Shown here in pieces: positions 5,925 through 7,353 of a stretch of 7,353 bases of DNA. The position numbers and the translations under genes are program-made. The DNA lies in assembly GCA_029939545.1 (NCBI GenBank), contig JAOZSS010000121.1, positions 1 through 7,353 of the forward strand, written 5' to 3'. The stretch comes from Kiritimatiellia bacterium (GTDB taxonomy: Bacteria; Verrucomicrobiota; Kiritimatiellia; UBA8416; JABMPJ01). Below the pieces are notes generated by a model that saw only the letters and a list, made by a program, of their open reading frames with translations, was not told the DNA's origin and searched no databases. Within the stretch, counting starts at the first letter, position 1. The number at the start of each line of letters is the position of its first letter.

Positions 5925-5943
5925 CAGGGACTTCGCCCTGTCT
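5925..5943 (+). terminator. Candidate intrinsic terminator of mgtE
   Basis: CAGGG at 5925-5929 and CCCTG at 5936-5940 form a 5-bp GC-rich stem with a 6-nt loop, extendable by a G-T pair. On the plus strand it is followed by TCTTTA, a short U-rich run. Together with copy B just upstream this is the best transcription stop for mgtE. On the minus strand no T-run follows, so for the isomerase gene it would act, if at all, only as a 3' hairpin. The stem is short, hence moderate confidence. Confidence 0.45.
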
Positions 5944-6945
5944 TTACTCCGCAGGCAATGGCTTGCCCTTGACCACGATATCGGCACCCGCGCGCAGTGA
6001 CTGGATGTATTCACGAACAACCGTGTCTTGTTTGCGCCGTTTCAGCATGTCGCGAACCTCGTCCTGCGTGGCCACGCCCTCTGCCTGTTTGTCCGTCACT
6101 TTGATAATATGGTAGCCAAACTGCGTCTCGATCACAGGCCCAACGGTGTCCACATCCTGGCTGAAGGCCGCATCTTCAAAGGGCTTGGCCATGCGTCCAC
6201 GCGTGAAAAAGTCAAGATCGCCGCCCTTCTGGCCAGACGGACACGCACTGTGCTCCTTCGCCAGTTCTGCAAAATCAGCCCCAGCAAGAATCTGCGCCCG
6301 GATGCCCTCCAGCTTCTCCTTCTTCGCAGCCTTGGCGGCATCATCGTCCTCTGTAGCCGTCTTCACGAGGATATGGCTCGCCCGCACTCGCTCAGGGCGC
6401 TTCAGACGCTCGGCGTTCTCCGCCATGAAGCCAGCTATCTCGTCATCCGTCACTTGGAGGCGTTTTTCCAGTTGCTGTTCGAGCAGCTTGTTGATCTTCA
6501 TTCCAACAGTGATATCCTCGATCAGGCCCGTTTCACCGCGCGGATTCTGGGCAATGAGCGATTCCAGTGTCTTCCCTTCAGGCATGTTTCCCTTGATACG
6601 CTCGATCGCCGCATCAATCTCATCCTGCGGAGCCGCAATGCCTTGCCGCTCGGCTTCTTCAAGAAGCAGAGTCTTAACAACAAACTGGTCTACCGCAGCG
6701 AAAGCCAGTCGGTCACGCCCCTCCTCAAGCTTCTCAGCCGGTACGCGCCCCCTCATGGTTGCGAGCTGCATGTCAACAAGCCTGTCGACTTCAGCCTTAG
6801 TGATGACCTTGCCGTTCACCGAGGCGACGATCTCGCCCCCGGTGTCTGCCACAGCAACATCTTCCTTCTTTCCGCATCCTGCGCCGACCAATGTAACCAG
6901 CACCAGAACCAACCCCATACGCCATTCAAAACTTTTGACCCGCAT
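5944..6945 (-). CDS. Lipoprotein parvulin-type peptidyl-prolyl cis-trans isomerase (SurA/PrsA-like)
   Basis: This is an extracytoplasmic foldase that isomerises prolyl bonds of exported proteins. The 333-residue product has a signal peptide (basic MRVKSFEWRM, hydrophobic 11-20) ending in VGAGC, so Cys24 is probably lipidated, although Gly at -3 is an uncommon lipobox residue. A SurA_N-like helical chaperone domain spans about 38-170 (SVNGKVITKAEVD at 42-54). A single parvulin domain spans about 185-285: RASHILVK with His191, SACPSGQKGGDLDFF at 233-247 and FGYHIIKV at 276-283. A C-terminal helix closes the chaperone lobe. The size and single isomerase domain resemble PrsA or PpiC-type lipoproteins more than the two-domain SurA. 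The ATG at 6945 has AGGGG seven bases upstream. It overlaps the end of recO by 20 nt, so they are probably co-transcribed. Confidence 0.92.
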   Translation of the reverse strand: MRVKSFEWRMGLVLVLVTLVGAGCGKKEDVAVADTGGEIVASVNGKVITKAEVDRLVDMQLATMRGRVPAEKLEEGRDRLAFAAVDQFVVKTLLLEEAERQGIAAPQDEIDAAIERIKGNMPEGKTLESLIAQNPRGETGLIEDITVGMKINKLLEQQLEKRLQVTDDEIAGFMAENAERLKRPERVRASHILVKTATEDDDAAKAAKKEKLEGIRAQILAGADFAELAKEHSACPSGQKGGDLDFFTRGRMAKPFEDAAFSQDVDTVGPVIETQFGYHIIKVTDKQAEGVATQDEVRDMLKRRKQDTVVREYIQSLRAGADIVVKGKPLPAE

Positions 6946-7353
6946 TCGTCATCCCCTCTCTGCACCTGAGAGTCTTGATGGCCACATCCCGACTCTCCGG
7001 TCTCATTTCCAAACAATAGGCGAGCATTGTACCCGTTAGCCCTCGCAAAGCCAATAGCTGTTTCTCGTTCAGCCGTGTATTCCTAAGCAGCCCTCGTGCA
7101 TCAGGATTCGACCACTGTCGCACAACGGCTTGTGTATCGGGTCCCACAGGAACCATATGTTCCGCAACCGGCTGAGGAAGACAGTCCAGACAAAACGCCC
7201 CACCATGGGCCGCATCGAAACCCGCGCGCTTATTGGACAGCACGGTTCCACACGACACGCACCTTCCAACACGTGGCGCATATCCCAACACCTGAAGAAG
7301 TCGCAGCTCAAACCAGTGCATGAGCACCATGGGATCCTGACCCTCCTCGCATT
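6926..7353 (-). CDS. recO: DNA repair protein RecO, C-terminal part (partial, runs off right edge)
   Basis: RecO works with RecF and RecR to load RecA on single-stranded DNA in gap repair. About 142 C-terminal residues are present; the N-terminal OB-fold is beyond position 7353. The frame stays open through the right edge (CEEGQDP before MVLMHWFELRLLQ), so the ATG at 7330 is internal. Diagnostic features are FELRLLQVLGYAP and a four-Cys zinc ribbon, CVSCG followed by FCLDCLP. Further on comes NEKQLLALRGL, typical of the RecO C-terminal helices. The stop at 6928-6926 lies 20 nt inside the isomerase gene. Because the protein is conserved only at family level here, RecO is assigned from the FELRLL plus zinc-ribbon combination. 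Confidence 0.87.
   Translation of the reverse strand, partial: CEEGQDPMVLMHWFELRLLQVLGYAPRVGRCVSCGTVLSNKRAGFDAAHGGAFCLDCLPQPVAEHMVPVGPDTQAVVRQWSNPDARGLLRNTRLNEKQLLALRGLTGTMLAYCLEMRPESRDVAIKTLRCREGMTNAGQKF
6953..6957 (-). promoter_or_regulatory. Ribosome-binding site of the parvulin lipoprotein gene
   Basis: On the minus strand AGGGG (6957 to 6953) lies seven bases before the ATG at 6945. It falls inside the 3' end of recO and supports both the chosen start and independent re-initiation after recO. Confidence 0.65.

Noticed and set aside
6028..7039. Two overlapping plus-strand open frames (313 and 297 codons) opposite the isomerase and recO
   Set aside because: Both are low-complexity Ser/Arg/Leu translations of the antisense strand; the minus-strand genes carry clear SurA/parvulin and RecO signatures.

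Overview
This is an ordinary-looking chromosomal window of about 58% GC (estimated by eye), densely packed with housekeeping genes in three transcription blocks. Protein signatures in HolA (VDKRSAFFKACK), YbeY (HEGPTDVIT, with Asp at the third metal position) and the short 7TM-HD protein make me suspect a member of the Planctomycetota-Verrucomicrobiota-Kiritimatiellota-Lentisphaerota group. That is an inference from sequence feel, not a database result. I see no tRNA, rRNA, CRISPR array, insertion sequence or phage gene.

Left block, minus strand: the N-terminal glutaminase part of purF (amidophosphoribosyltransferase) runs off the left edge. Upstream of it lies holA (DNA polymerase III delta, clamp loader). 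The 142-bp gap between them carries a perfect 9-bp inverted repeat whose arm contains the holA stop codon.

Central block, plus strand, 1757-5871: a tight four-gene run. It consists of a short 7TM-HD phosphodiesterase (PgpH/YqfF-like, probable c-di-AMP hydrolase), the rRNA-maturation endoribonuclease YbeY overlapping it by 116 nt or more, a DUF502 membrane protein, and the Mg2+ transporter MgtE (11-nt overlap). It starts from a 55-bp divergent region shared with holA. That region holds three tandem heptamers and a good sigma-70-like promoter match placed so close to the ATG that the mRNA may be leaderless.

Right block, minus strand: the C-terminal half of recO (zinc ribbon) enters from the right edge and overlaps by 20 nt a lipoprotein parvulin-type peptidyl-prolyl isomerase. 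This block converges on mgtE. The 72-bp convergent gap holds three successive hairpins, and the middle one is a second copy of the inverted repeat seen after holA.

Functionally the central block joins nucleotide second-messenger turnover, ribosome maturation and magnesium uptake, a plausible linkage because YbeY neighbours and ribosome assembly are often tied to Mg2+. I did not find an obviously undescribed biological system. The best leads are the repeated GAATAGGAC palindrome, the pgpH/ybeY overprinted overlap, the predicted leaderless start, and the MgtE/DUF502 linkage to YbeY.
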